From assembly GCA_019096155.1 (NCBI GenBank), contig JAHCVI010000001.1:806001-870000 (forward strand): a stretch of DNA of 64,000 nucleotides. The letters run 5' to 3'. Both the position numbers and the translations under genes were made by a program. Of the stretch, positions 33,573 to 45,444 are shown piece after piece; position 1 is the first letter of the stretch; each line of letters begins with the position of its first letter. The DNA is from Staphylotrichum longicolle (Eukaryota; Ascomycota; Sordariomycetes; Sordariales; Chaetomiaceae). The notes under the pieces were generated by a model that saw nothing but the letters and a program-made list of their open reading frames with translations, had not been told where the DNA came from and ran no database searches.

Positions 33573-34519
33573 GGCGACATATGACAGAGCGGAACTGGAG
33601 AGTGCAGGTGGAGCTTGGCGGATTATTAAGATCAGGGCGGGAACAAATAAAGGAGGCTGTGGGAGTGAGAGTAGGCCGTAGTCCACTCGACGGGATTCTT
33701 ATTCTTCGCCTGGCTCTTCACTCGAACCTTGGCCCCCAAAACAGGCTGAGCCCATGTTGCCCGTTGTTGCTCTGAGGATGGGCAATCTCTTCCGTTGTTG
33801 CTTTAGGCAGATTAGCTTACAGTTGCTGCGACCCTGTGCATATTAAAGTGATGAGTTGTATTGTGTCTTGGCTGACTGTCTGCCACTGTTCCAGCGCATG
33901 GCGGAGCTACCACGCATTCACAAGGTTGCACATTTACTTTACTTGTCTTGGCCTTTCTTGTCAATGTCGCCCTCCACACCTCGCCAGATTGAAATGGCAT
34001 TTACCGCAAGTCAACAGATCTGCCCACACACCCCGTCTCCTTCAAATAGCTCGAGGTAGCTTGTCCAAAATAGAAGTCACGGTCAAGGTCTTTATCTGGA
34101 ACAATCGTCGCAATGACCCGCGACACAGGCAGCTTCAGACGCTTGACCCATCATAGCAGTAGACCCGTGACAGTTTACCTCGAGGTTCGTACTAAATACT
34201 GACCTCTTGTAAGCTGATTCATGTGCTATGCATGCAGGACTCATCCGTCCCAAAAGCGGCATTGTCACACTGTGGGAGGCTACCTAGGTAAACGCGGGCT
34301 GATGGACAAAGGGCGCGTTGCAGTTTCCATACCTATACTGAATCAAATTTCTTTCCCCAGCCCTAGTAAGTCAACAGGCCAAACACAATTGCTTGAACAA
34401 TCTTAAGGCAAACCCAACCACACAAGCATTAAAGAATCTACAAATACAGTAACACCCTTGACTCCGAGTACGACTTCCTAACAGGCCAAGCGAGAACAAG
34501 AGACCGCGTCGGCGGGCCG
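33573..34519. other. Intergenic region, lower GC
   Basis: Nothing recognised. No coding frame longer than about 110 codons. Confidence 0.55.
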
Positions 34520-35651
34520 TCAGCGGTAGTAGCGCCGATTCGATCTGTCCTCGGTGTAGCGGGATTCAGGAGGACCGGAACTCAGCATGACTCTGCGAAA
34601 CCTGAGAGTGAGGTCCTCCTCACTGGACGACGGTGAATTGGCGCGCCCAGCCCTCCGGAAATCCGGTGATTTGCGGAGGTTAGTAGTCTCTTGGGACCCT
34701 TGCCTTTTCAAATCCCGGCGCGTGACAGCTCGAGTCTCCCTGCTGGACGTGCGGATAGGGAAGCTGAAGTCTGAAGAGGTAGAAATGCGTCAGTCAGAGT
34801 TCTGTGTTTCGAGTTTAGAGGCGACAAGCGAGGCCAAGGGGGTGCCCACCTCCATCAAGAATCTCGTGAATGTACGACTGTGAGATCTGTTGTCCAGTTG
34901 CCTCTTCTTGGCTCCCGGACCTGAACAAGTACGGCAGGCCTGCCTGCCGAACCCCGAGCGGGTCGGAACCAGAAGACCAGAACTCGACAAACCCACCAAG
35001 CAACACGTTTTCCCAGTACCTCCCCGCCTCGCCCACTCTCTTGTCGTCGTCGTATGGCGCCGCGGTGATATTCGGTGGAGTGTGCGGTGTTATTGTACCA
35101 GTGATGAATCCGGTCAAGAAGTGCACGATTTCATGCGCCACGCTGATCACCATCTGGAACTTGAAAAGTGCGTAAGAGTCCCGGGCAGTATTTCGGTCCA
35201 GTCGGTGCACGTAGACCATGTTGCTCATGATTGCCTCATTCAAGAAAAGGACGCCTGCCCTGGCGGCGTTGTAGTCTTCCATATCATCCCCCCAGTCGTC
35301 TTTTTCGGTGACGGCCTCGCCCGGGACGGTGTTTGATATGACAACTGTTGGAAAATCCCGTCTCATGCTCTGGAGAAATCTCTGGATCCAGCGTCCCATG
35401 TTCCTCAAGTCGTCCCGGTAAATGTGCCTCGGGCGGCGGCTACGCGAGCCTCCCACACTGTTGCGAGATTCGACAATGGCCGTAGCAATGTCAGCCAAAC
35501 TCTGCCTCCCTCGTGGGGTTTCGAGCAGAGAAAGAGCGAGGTGGACAAATGCTTCGATAATCCGGTACCGTGTTGAATTCGAGGAAAGCTTCACGTCATC
35601 GCGCCCCTCGCGCGAATAGACGATGAGGTTTCCGACCCTTAGACCAGACAT
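34520..35651 (-). CDS. Hypothetical protein with HEIVH zincin-like motif
   Basis: Exons 35651-34850 and 34770-34520 (79-nt intron); 350 aa. The start is the ATG giving MSGLRVGNLIVYSREG; a longer in-frame extension to 35792 looks like upstream leader. The central part has LFKFQMVISVAHEIVHFLTGF, with HExxH at ~173-177 in a hydrophobic helix, and downstream RVGEAGRYWENVLLGGFVEFW, where Glu ~214 could be the third zinc ligand. This order resembles a fungal family of putative metallopeptidases annotated only as hypothetical. No signal peptide or prodomain is seen, so it would be intracellular. The C-terminus is Ser/Arg-rich and disordered. It is head-to-head with the gene at 36764, with 1.1 kb between them. 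Confidence 0.65.
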
Positions 35652-36763
35652 TGTGATGTTGGCTGACCGGAACGCCTGAGAACAAGACAAGATAAACACA
35701 AGGTATTGCAAGGAGAATTGACGTTGGCGTTGAAGGGGAGATGATTGTGAAGGCCGAAGAACAGTAGTGAAGAAGGACAGTCCATTGCACATTCATGGCC
35801 GTTCAGGCCCATTCTTATGTTGATCCTTTTGCGCCCGTCTCTCGTCGACTCGGAACTCAGCCCTTTCCCAAAAGAGATAGGAGCGGCTCCGCGTCTCGAG
35901 TCTGAAGGGTCTTGAACCTGCCAGGTTGCCGCCAGGTTGCCGCCCGCTTCTGGTACCAACGGAGCAAGGCATGGGTGGAATTATTGGACTGCATTGCCTT
36001 TGGTCGGCCCCGTCCTGAGCTAATCCTAGGTTGCAAAGATAGACTCTCCGAATTTACGGGTCGTCGATGGCCTCATAATATGGCCGCCTCTTGGCGCAGC
36101 CATGCTCGCTTATTGAGACTCAAGCATTGTGGACCAATGAGCAAGACTTTGTCGGATTGTCCGGGAGAGTTGCAAACTTCATGGACATGCAGCTGCGCCT
36201 CACCACCTTTGATAGCCGCCAGCGCAATCGAACGCTAAGTCCCAACGGAGCCAAGTCGTGCCGAAATCTATGCATATACCTCACTGCGCGGGCCATGATT
36301 GCAAGTGCGCCGGGGGATGGCGGCTAAGTACCACCTGAGAATGGGTTATGTTTCAATAAGCGCTTGCGGGCTACGATCTCGGGGACCTGGTCTGGTGATG
36401 GCGAATGGCGGCACGGCGGTTCCAGGTTGGGTAAAATTCCCCGTGGCTTCGTAAGAATGTGTAAAGAACACCAAGCCTCGTACCTTATGACCAGTAGTGT
36501 GCAGGTGGTGGCTGAAATTTATAAGATGTATGTAATTACACTGTACTTACCGCAGGACGGGCTGTCTCATCTGTTTGCATCTCGTCTGCTTGGTTCTCAG
36601 GCGGGGCGCTTGTGGACTTCCTAGCTCTCCTGCCCCGAAACCTCCATCTCAGTCCATCATCCGAGGCCCCGTACAGCTCGTTCATCTCGTCCATCCCTTC
36701 GAGCGCGGAACTCATCGTCTTTCTTCATTTTTCATTGGGAAATCAGTTCAACCGTTGGAGATC
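35652..36763. other. Shared upstream region of the head-to-head pair
   Basis: 1.1 kb between two divergently oriented genes. No coding frame with a motif. A candidate bidirectional promoter. Confidence 0.5.
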
Positions 36764-37903
36764 ATGTCGAGGCCGCCAACACCGGATACAGAGCGCCCAA
36801 CTGAGGAGGTGCTGGACTCGGCGAGTGCGCAGCTCTCCATCACAGACCTCGGAGATTCCGAACACTTCCAGTTGCTCGTCCGCGCCATCAACAGGACTCT
36901 CTCCACCGAAGTTGCAGAGATCACGTATGCGCAAATCATTGACGGCTTACCCATTGCCGACGTCGCTTGGGACTCTCGCAGCCAGCCTCACAATGGCCAT
37001 CCCATCCTCGACAATACCCACGAGGAGCTGTGCCCAGGCATGCTCGACAAGGCGCGGGGATTTCGTCGGGAGTTTCGACCCGAGATTCTGTCATTCGACG
37101 CCCAGGTGAGAATAGGCGAAGGATTATTGAAATTCGCGAGACGTGGCTGAGTGCTGACGAGATAAGAACAGCTGCTGCACGGATACCGCGCTTGTGCTCC
37201 GGGCTCAAGAGGTTTCAAGACGCGCCTGGTGGAAATGGTTGCCGTTGCTGTTCACCAAATTGCCGCGATACTCTTTGAGCTCGATACCAGCGTGCACAAG
37301 AACGACGGTATCACCGAGTGGGCGCCACCCAAGTCCGATGACAGGTATTGGAAATGGCACCCAGATGGGCCCCTTCCCACCCTCTTCTCCCATACTTGGT
37401 ATGTAGAGCACGGTCAGTACCCTAGACAAGTCGCCGACATGGTGGGATACTGGGCGGAGGCACGCATACTCGGCGGTGTCGTGCTCTTCGATCGACGCCA
37501 GCCGGATGCCGAGCCAAGAGCTGACCGGGACGCCATCTACTTCCACTCGGATCGCCAAGATGTCACGTATCGGATCTATCAACTGCTACCAGAGCAGAGG
37601 AACGCTCTACTCGACTTTCTCCTCGCTGACGAACTCCCATCCACCTGCCCGCTCCCAATCCTAGGCGACCGAAATAACCGCATCCGCGTGGACCCGGAAG
37701 AGCCGATTCGGACGACAGGCATTTACCGCGACTTGTGGGAACGCAACGGCATCCCACCGGGTGTTGGCGATGTGAGGCTAAGGGACGTATGGGACAAGAC
37801 GGAGTTTCCCACTCTGGACGACTATAGCGCGTCACGGCACCGGGCGCTCGATCGGAAAGAGAGAATCGAACTTGAAAAAGCGTGGGCCAGCGATGCTGAG
37901 TAG
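36764..37903 (+). CDS. Conserved fungal hypothetical protein
   Basis: Exons 36764-37105 and 37172-37903 (66-nt intron, phase 0); 357 aa. There is no signal peptide, membrane helix or known catalytic motif. It has an acidic N-terminus (PPTPDTERPTEEVL) and a middle part with GYRACAPGSRGFKTRLVEMV and VAVHQIAAILFEL. The C-terminal half is well ordered and rich in aromatic and acidic residues: YPRQVADMVGYWAEARILGG, VVLFDRRQPDAEP, YFHSDRQDVTYRIYQLLPEQ, NRIRVDPEEP and IYRDLWERNGIPP. I recall similar unnamed proteins in many Sordariomycetes, but no function is assigned. The frame is intact. An acetyl- or nucleotide-binding role cannot be argued from the sequence. Confidence 0.7.
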
Positions 37904-40900
37904 GGAATACGCGATTAGGGTTCTACAGGCCTGGATTTTTGAACTAGCGTAATAGGATTTGCGGTTTTGTTGAAGGAAGCGGACATGGGCGAGAAGTTCT
38001 CGGGTCATAAGTCTCAGGCGAGCTTAATCTGACGGTGCGTTTACGTCCGTACCCGTGGTTTTTGACTAGGCATCTTGTTTATCGCAGTGGGTGTGGATGG
38101 TTAGATCCTTCTTAGTACAAGCCATCCGTTGAGTCCAGCAGCGGTTCACACTCTCCAAACTGAGTACTGTGCACTCCGTCCAGCTCAAGAATGATGGCAG
38201 CTACGACCCGCATTTCTGGCCATTGAGCGTCTCTTAACTCTTTCTTCCACCTCCCTCGCCCCAGGTCACGGTCTGCAAGTGGCAAGCATCATAACCCCCG
38301 GCGCTCTTTGATTTTTAGTCGTCAAGTTTCACTGGCATCATGACATTGACCACGTGGCCTAATTAGCGGAAGGCCAGCTGAGGGGATAGAGGTTGGGACC
38401 AGAGTGTTCGCTGAAATACCTTATGGCGGCATGACACCACCGTCGGTACAAACCATTCGTTGCGTCTCGGCGGAGTACTGGTATGGTAGTTGAGGCTCGG
38501 ATTACCTGTAAGATCTGAAATAAGATCTGAAAAGCGAGGACGCCTAAAAGGCGCAAACGACGGGATGATGCATTGTCGCGCGAATGAACGCATTGTTTTT
38601 CCTGTTGAAACGAATGCGTGGGTTTCATTAGTCGTCTGAACCTGGGTTGTCCCGACACATCCAGGCAGCCTTGCGTCAACGTTGCCTGGGTTTGTCCACT
38701 ATATGTGGTGAACTGGGTGGGGATACCATGTCATCATTGAAATATGACCGGTACATTCATATGGTAGGCAAACGTGAATCTGAGAGAGGGGTAAGATAGA
38801 CTTCAGTCTCGTTCCTCAAATAAATCAAAAACTCGAGACAGTGCAGTGCCCGATGGCTGTCGGGCTTGTCCGCAGTGAGGCAGAGCCATCGTTTCGCCGA
38901 GTTGCAAACAAGCCAAAGAGGGTGCCCCGGCAGGCAGACAGCCAGGCAACCTCTGCTCCGCGATCCATTGGCCAATCGCGCGGATGCTTTCTCCCCTCGA
39001 AACCCTGCACCCAGGAGCGGTTGCCTTGTAGGCTTCTCGATGGTCCATCACACCCTCTCGCGCTGTCTGTGGTTCAGCGGTTATGGCTAAATACGAGTTG
39101 GGTGGTTCGCCATTCGGAATGCTCCCCAGAGTGTTGACCCCACGTGGTTTGCTCATGAAACAGCAGATGCATGGACAACAACAAATGTGTACTATTGTGC
39201 TGTGCTGTGCTGTGCTGTGGATGAAGTGAGATGGGGGCTTTTGGTGTGGATGGGCAGAATGAGGGGCTTCGAGTCCAGGGCAGCCAATTGCGGCCTCGAC
39301 TGTCCTCGAGGCTTGCTGCTGTCTTTCGGTGAAACAAATGGGGTCGGTTCCTCGAGCCTCGGGAACGTCACATCGAGATTTGTGCTGTCCGTCCTCAAGG
39401 GGGCTGGACCCCGATTCTCGAATGACACGGCGACACATCTTGTTTGTCGGATCTCGGATGCATGGTGAGCAGTGGGAAAAGGGCATTTGCGGCAAATAGC
39501 AGGAGCCGTTGATATCATCTGAGATGCAGCAGATCTCCGATGACTTTCAGCACATGTCAGATGGTGAAAGCGAGTGATGTGAGCTTCAGACTTGCCGGTT
39601 TTTGAGTCCTGTTCTAAGACACCCCCCAGCTCTTGGCTCGCGGGATTGACACCCACGGCGCGACGGCCATTGGCTTGGTGTGGGTGGTTAACCTGTTTGT
39701 CACCTACTTCCTTTTTTGGACATCCCGCTGGTTTGGAGGATGTCCGTGCAAAGGCTGGTCTGCCTGTTCCTGACCCCAAAGGGCGTGGGAGGGAGCGCGG
39801 GGGTCAACATGAGCCTGATGGGAGGTGGACAAAGGGGACTGAGCTCGACTGAGGTCCCGCTGCTCATCGCCGTGTCCGGTGACCAGGTGTGCCAGTGCAC
39901 CTAGCGACCCCTTCCACAACGACAGGGCACGCTAGAAACCCCGGGGCCAGACGTGACACTTTCTTGCAAGCATGGCAGCCGTTTAGCCGCAGCGGCGGGT
40001 TCCAGACCCTGAGAATGGTTCTCCGGGAGATGCAATCGTTTTGTCAGGACCGCTGGTTGTGTGCTTGGCGCCGGTCTGAGATGGGTCAATTGACCGCCAG
40101 GACGCCGTGTGAGTAACACATGCAGTCCTGACCGGCGGGCTGCAAACAGGGCCAACCGGAAGCGCTCAGGGTCGTGGCCGACGAGTCTGCCTGGCAGTGT
40201 GCATCCGGCTTGCATTCGACATGTCGGAACAAACCAGGGCAGAATTGGGGAGGGCTGGAAATGGGAGAAAAATGTTGGCCCCGAGGCGGCGATAAGGCAG
40301 ACCAGGAATCGATAATGCAAGGCTTCGTGACTGCCAGTTTTGTTGATTCGCATCCTCCATTCTCGGCCAGATACCGTGCAGGAGTGGGAGTCGAAAACCA
40401 GAAACTGTGTGGGCCGCAGCATGTTGCAACCGTTCCTGGACGAGCTGGAGCACCTGCAACGACGGCGCGGGCGGGTTGACCACCTGACTGCACCCCATGT
40501 GGATGTGCTCCCCCGTCCATCAAGGTTCCGTTCCATGTCAAGCCAGGCTGTCTGGCTGGGTCCCAAAGACCTCCAGCACGACACACGACAAAAGCTCTCG
40601 TTCTTTGTGGCAGCGCTCTCCTATCCCTGCCCTACCTGTGTACTCCAAACTGAGGAGATCTGAAATCTCAGATAACGTCGATATGGTATTTTCCATCTTC
40701 GGCCATTGATGCGTCGGTGCTGCGTCACAGTGCTAGCTCGAATCGACCGTGTCGCTGTCAATGGAGGGGTGGGGCAACGCTGCTGATCCACGGATGCGAA
40801 CCCTCGGCTGCCGGTGGGTGGATCCTGGACCATGCATCCCGTGGTTGTTGTCCAGCTCGTTGAAGAAGAGACCAGACAGCGAGCATCACCAGGCACAGGG

Positions 40901-42405
40901 TCGACCCGGAGACGGTGAGGAGCAGCCTCGAGCAGCCTCGAGCCGCCGGCGGAAGGAACCGGAACACCAACCGAACCGCTGCATCTAGTCGGTCACCTTC
41001 GCCCGGTCGCTCGTCATTGCCAATCTGTGCTTATCTCATCATTGCCCCCGAAGACGCAAGAGAAGTCGTGAATGGTGAGGACCATGTTGAAATCGCGTCC
41101 TGTTCCGCCCCCAGAAGGTGGTGCTATCGCGGAGCCTTATCGCAGAATGCCGTTCTAGCGCGTCTCAGACCGAGCGACGTAACGGTGTCTTTGTACCCTT
41201 CTGTCTCACGGGGCTGCAGATCGCTGGGCTCGAACGACGGGAAGGGGCATGGTGGTACCTGGGTGTACCCGGTTGCTTCCAGTGCTCAGCGTGTCTGGTG
41301 GAGCCCTGCGCATCACACGCACCGTGCCAGTCCTGTCATCCGCACGTCTCCTTCCAGCGGCGGGCCAGTGAAGGACAGCTCTGCCAGTCCCGTGCAGGCT
41401 CCTTGTCCCCAGCACGGCAGGCGCGGCCAGCTCCCCCTGCCTTGCGAGTGCACAGCGGCCACCCAGCAACAGGAACAGGCCTATCGTCGTCACCTCTTGT
41501 CATCTCGGCCGCCATCCTTTCAGGTCCCTCCCAGGTTCCTGCCATCTCTTCCTCTCTCGTTTCCATCCCAACACCCGCCCGCCGCATCACATCGCCTTTG
41601 TGTCCCGATTGTCCCATCTACACTGCTCCGTCTGCCGATTCCAGACTGTTGGGAACCCGACGAATGCACCCCATCTCGCCTGCAGCCGATCGAGTCTGAG
41701 TCATTCAGTTGACCTTGGACGTCAGAGTGCCGTGTGGAGCTGTCGACCCTCCTCAGGCATTGATCGAGAGCTTCCGCCCGTTGCTCTGCTGCTCTGCTGC
41801 TCCTTGCACTTTCGCCCTCCCCCTTCCCAGACACCACAACAGCCGCTTCCCGGCATCCACCTGCTACTGTGCCGCCTGCCGACTGCCAGCAGCTTGAAAC
41901 CAAACGACTATCTCCAACAACCCGGAGCTGGTTGTCGCCCGCGAGTCGCCTGCCTTGCCGCCCGATATCGCCAGGCTATCTTGCCGTCACTCGGCACCTC
42001 GCCCATCAACCCTGCCTGTCTGCCCGTTGACCCTTTTGTAGGAGCAGCGGCACCATCACCTCCTGCACCGCCCGCCACGCCGGTTGCCAAGACGCTCTCC
42101 CTTCAACCCTCGCCCAACCTATCGGATACCTGCCGCTCCGTCCCGCTGGCACAGGCAGCACGCGCCCCCCATCTGTCCCTGCGCCTGACGACTCCAGAGC
42201 CCACATATCGAGCCCTATATCCTCTTCGTTCCGTCTACCTCGCCGTTTTCAGTCCCCGCAGGCCCTCCTTGCTCGCTCACCGCTGAACCTGCCTTCGATA
42301 TACATGACGATCAGGCCGGCCGTCGACGTCTTTCGGATAGCGTAGCCTTCGGGCTGTTCCTCCACGTCACCAGGACCCTGTTGCCGCCCACTCTTGCGGG
42401 GAACC
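37904..42405. other. 4.5 kb region without a recognised gene, upstream of ATG1
   Basis: Several open frames of 190-265 codons exist, especially at 38803-39495 (-), 40915-41712 (+) and 41600-42286 (+), but all lack domains and have Ser/Pro/Arg-rich random-looking composition. The last ~900 bases before ATG1 are CT-rich, like an extended leader or promoter. A TGTGC pentamer repeat is at 39196-39219 and a doubled TAAGATCTGAAA near 38513-38537. Part could be a long 5' UTR of ATG1. Confidence 0.5.
39196..39219 (+). repeat. TGTGC pentanucleotide repeat
   Basis: Four perfect TGTGC units and a partial fifth. Confidence 0.85.
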
Positions 42406-45400
42406 ATGGCCGAACGAATATCCTCCGGGTCGTCAAGGCGGCCAAGGCCAGCCGGCGACGAGGCGATCGGGAACTTTGTCATTGACAAGGAGATAGGAAA
42501 GGGGAGCTTCGCCCAGGTGTACTCTGGTCGTCACAAGGTTAGCACCCCCGGTCGCGGGCTGCAGTCGAGTCGTCTGGGCCCGCATCGCTTTTCGTCATCA
42601 TACATCTTCCCCCAGCTTCGGCCACCTGCTAACACACTGCTGCAAGGTCACCGGCGCCCCTCGTCGCCATAAAGTCTGTCGAGCTTGCTCGTCTGAACAA
42701 GAAGCTCAAAGAGAACCTCTATGGCGAGATCAAGATTTCAAGAGGCTCCGCCATCCCCACATCGTCGCCCTCCATGACTGCGTCGAGTCGGCGACGCATA
42801 TCAACCTCATCATGGAGTACTGTGAGCTTGGGGATCTGTCGCTTTCATCAGGAAGAGAGACAAGCTCATCACGAACTCGGCCACGCACGAGCTTGCCCGC
42901 AAATACCCCGTCGCCCCGAACTCGGGGTTGAACGAGGTTGTCACACGCCACTTTCTGAAACAGCTTGCCAGCGCCCTCAAGTTTCTGCGGTCGGCGAACC
43001 TCATCCACCGTGATGTCAAGCCCCAGAATCTGCTGCTGCTCCCTTCGCCTCAATGGCGTGAGGCCAACAAGATGGTGAAGCAGATTCTCAGTGCCAGCCA
43101 CGACTCTCTCACCCCCGCTGCGGGGCTGCCCTCTCTCCCCATGCTCAAGTTGGCGGATTTCGGGTTTGCCCGTGTGCTGCCGTCGACGTCGCTCGCCGAG
43201 ACTCTGTGCGGGTCGCCATTATACATGGCTCCCGAGATTCTCCGCTACGAGCGATACGATGCCAAAGCCGATTTGTGGTCTGTGGGAACCGTACTGTTCG
43301 AGATGGCTACAGGGAAGCCACCATTTCGAGCGGGCAACCACGTGGAGCTGCTTCGGAAAATCGAGGCAACAGAAGATGTCATTCGGTTCCCTCGAGAATC
43401 CATCGTCAGCCAAGAGATGAAGAGTCTGATCCGGGCCTTACTTAAACGGAACCCGGTGCAGCGGATCAGCTTCGAGGACTTTTTCGAACATTCCGTCATC
43501 ACTGGGCCCATTCCAGGCCTCGTCGAGGACGATATTCCGAAGGAGGAGAGACCCCCGTCAGCAGAGTCCAGGAACTCGGGTGAGCTGGGCTTATTACGGA
43601 GACAGTCTCTTCGACGACACCCCACAGAGCAGGAATCTCCCCGTGAGCACGGTGTTCCTCCGTCGCCGAAACCGCGGCGGTCGTCGCCTCTGGCCACACC
43701 TATCGAACCTAAGCCTAATCCGCTGGAGCAAGCGGTCAGCCCACGTCTGAGCTATTCCCCACGGCAGGAGGCCGAAGAAGGCCTCGGGATACGGCGCCCC
43801 GTGATTCAGCCGTCCACTTCGGCGCCTGTTCGGCCGATTTCGTACGTTGACCGGAGCCGGCGGTATTCTAACACGTCGGTGAAGGCCCCGCCTCGGGACA
43901 TCCAACCTCCGCCCCAAGAGCTCTCAACTCGCCCGAGGACAAAGAGCGCAACGAGCAGACCCCTTACGGAAGAGGAGAAGACTGCCCAAGACGTAGCGTT
44001 TGAACGTGACTACATTTTCATCGACAAGACGGCGGTCGAGGTGAACGCGCTTGCCGATCAGATCCAACTCTACCCACAACCGTCAATGTCACCCAAGTCT
44101 GGCCAAATGGTCAGGCGCGCAACACAGCAGGGGAATCCGACTTCGACCACCGGCGCTGTGCCTAGTCACTCGAGGAATCAGTCCGGCCGAGGCGACCACT
44201 ACCGCAAAACTTCGTATGAGAAGAACCTGTCCAGCAGCCCCAGCACGGCGACGTCGGTCATCTCCAAGGCAATCCAGGATGCCAGCCTCCGGCTGTTTGG
44301 CTTCAAGTATTCGCCGCATGTGCTTGGCAAGGGGCAGTCACCACCGCAGATCTATAGTCCGTTCCCAGCATACCCAACGCCGTCGGCACCGGCGGGCCTC
44401 ATCATGGACGGCAAGCAGAGTGCTCCGGTGGACGAAGATTCGCGGGTCGCCCAGTGCATCGAGGAGTACGCGACGCGCAGCGATGTCGTGTACGGGTTCG
44501 CCGAGGTGAAGTACAAGCAGCTCGTTCCGCTGGCGCCGTCGATCGAGCACGGCCTCGGCGGGATCCCGGCCGACAAGATGGGAGAGGAGGACGAAGGGCT
44601 CACGGTAGACGCCGTGGTGTCCTTGTCGGAAGAGGCTCTGGTTCTCTACGTCAAAGCCCTGTCCCTTCTCGCCAAGTCGATGGATATTGCCAGCCCCTTG
44701 TGGTCGCGCAAGAGCCGGGCGGAATCCGCCAACAGCAACCACTCTGCCACGCGGGACTCGGTCAACAGTCAAGCCCTGGGTCTGAAGATCAACGCAGCCG
44801 TCCAATGGATTCGATCTCGTTTCAACGAGGTCCTGGAGAAAGCCGAGCTTGTCCGGCTGAAATTGATCGAGGCACAGAAACAGCTGCCAGAGGAGCATCC
44901 CAGCCACCCCAACAACCACCCGACTGAGACAAGCGCGGTGGCCAACTCGGGCGTCGAAGGCGTGTTCCTCTCGGCCGGCATCAGCGCCGAGAAGCTGATG
45001 TACGACCGCGCCGTCGAAATGAGTCGCACGGCGGCAATCAACGAGATTGCCAGCGAGGATCTGCCCGGCTGCGAGATTTCATATGTCACGGCTATCCGCA
45101 TGCTCGAGGCGGTGCTCGACAGCGACGACGACCACCTGCCCCACCGCCGCGTGTCGACGTCGTCCAAGGAGGAGAAGCCCGTCGTTGCTCAAGACGCCTC
45201 GGGCGAGATGAGCAGCGACGACAAGCAGACAGTGCAGAAGAGTAAGCCATCAAACTATCCGCCCTGACAACTTCACCGTGCTGACAAAATCGTTGCAGTG
45301 ATCCAGATGATCAATTCCAGGCTTTCCAGCCTCCGGAAAAGAATGCACGCGATCGCTGCCGCGGCGAAAGCCCAGCAGCAACAGCAGCAGATGGCGGCGC

Positions 45401-45444
45401 GCAGGCGCAGCGGCGACGTTACGCCGCGGAGTGTGCCCACCTGA
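42406..45444 (+). CDS. atg1: Autophagy kinase ATG1 (ULK1), three frame breaks in the N-lobe exon
   Basis: Exons 42406-42537, 42647-45241 and 45299-45444. ATG1 phosphorylates autophagy proteins and starts autophagosome formation with ATG13/ATG17. Seen: [19 protein letters not shown] (glycine loop), EYCELGDLS, the family insert [51 protein letters not shown] and [12 protein letters not shown]. Then comes a long Ser/Pro-rich linker with an ATG8-interacting-type region ([14 protein letters not shown]) and the C-terminal helical domain (ATG13-binding). The final exon gives [19 protein letters not shown]. In exon 2 the conserved kinase sequence changes frame at about 42657-42660 (one extra C), 42738 (one base missing) and 42845 (one T missing); from there the frame is clean for 2.4 kb. 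Three indels in 190 bp, with none elsewhere, point to local sequence error. Confidence 0.95.

Noticed and set aside
38803..39495. Minus-strand frame of 230 codons
   Set aside because: Contains the TGTGC repeat, no domain, no splice-supported extension.
40915..42286. Plus-strand frames of 190-265 codons upstream of ATG1
   Set aside because: Low-complexity Ser/Pro/Arg content and overlapping open frames in all phases; more like a CT-rich promoter or leader.
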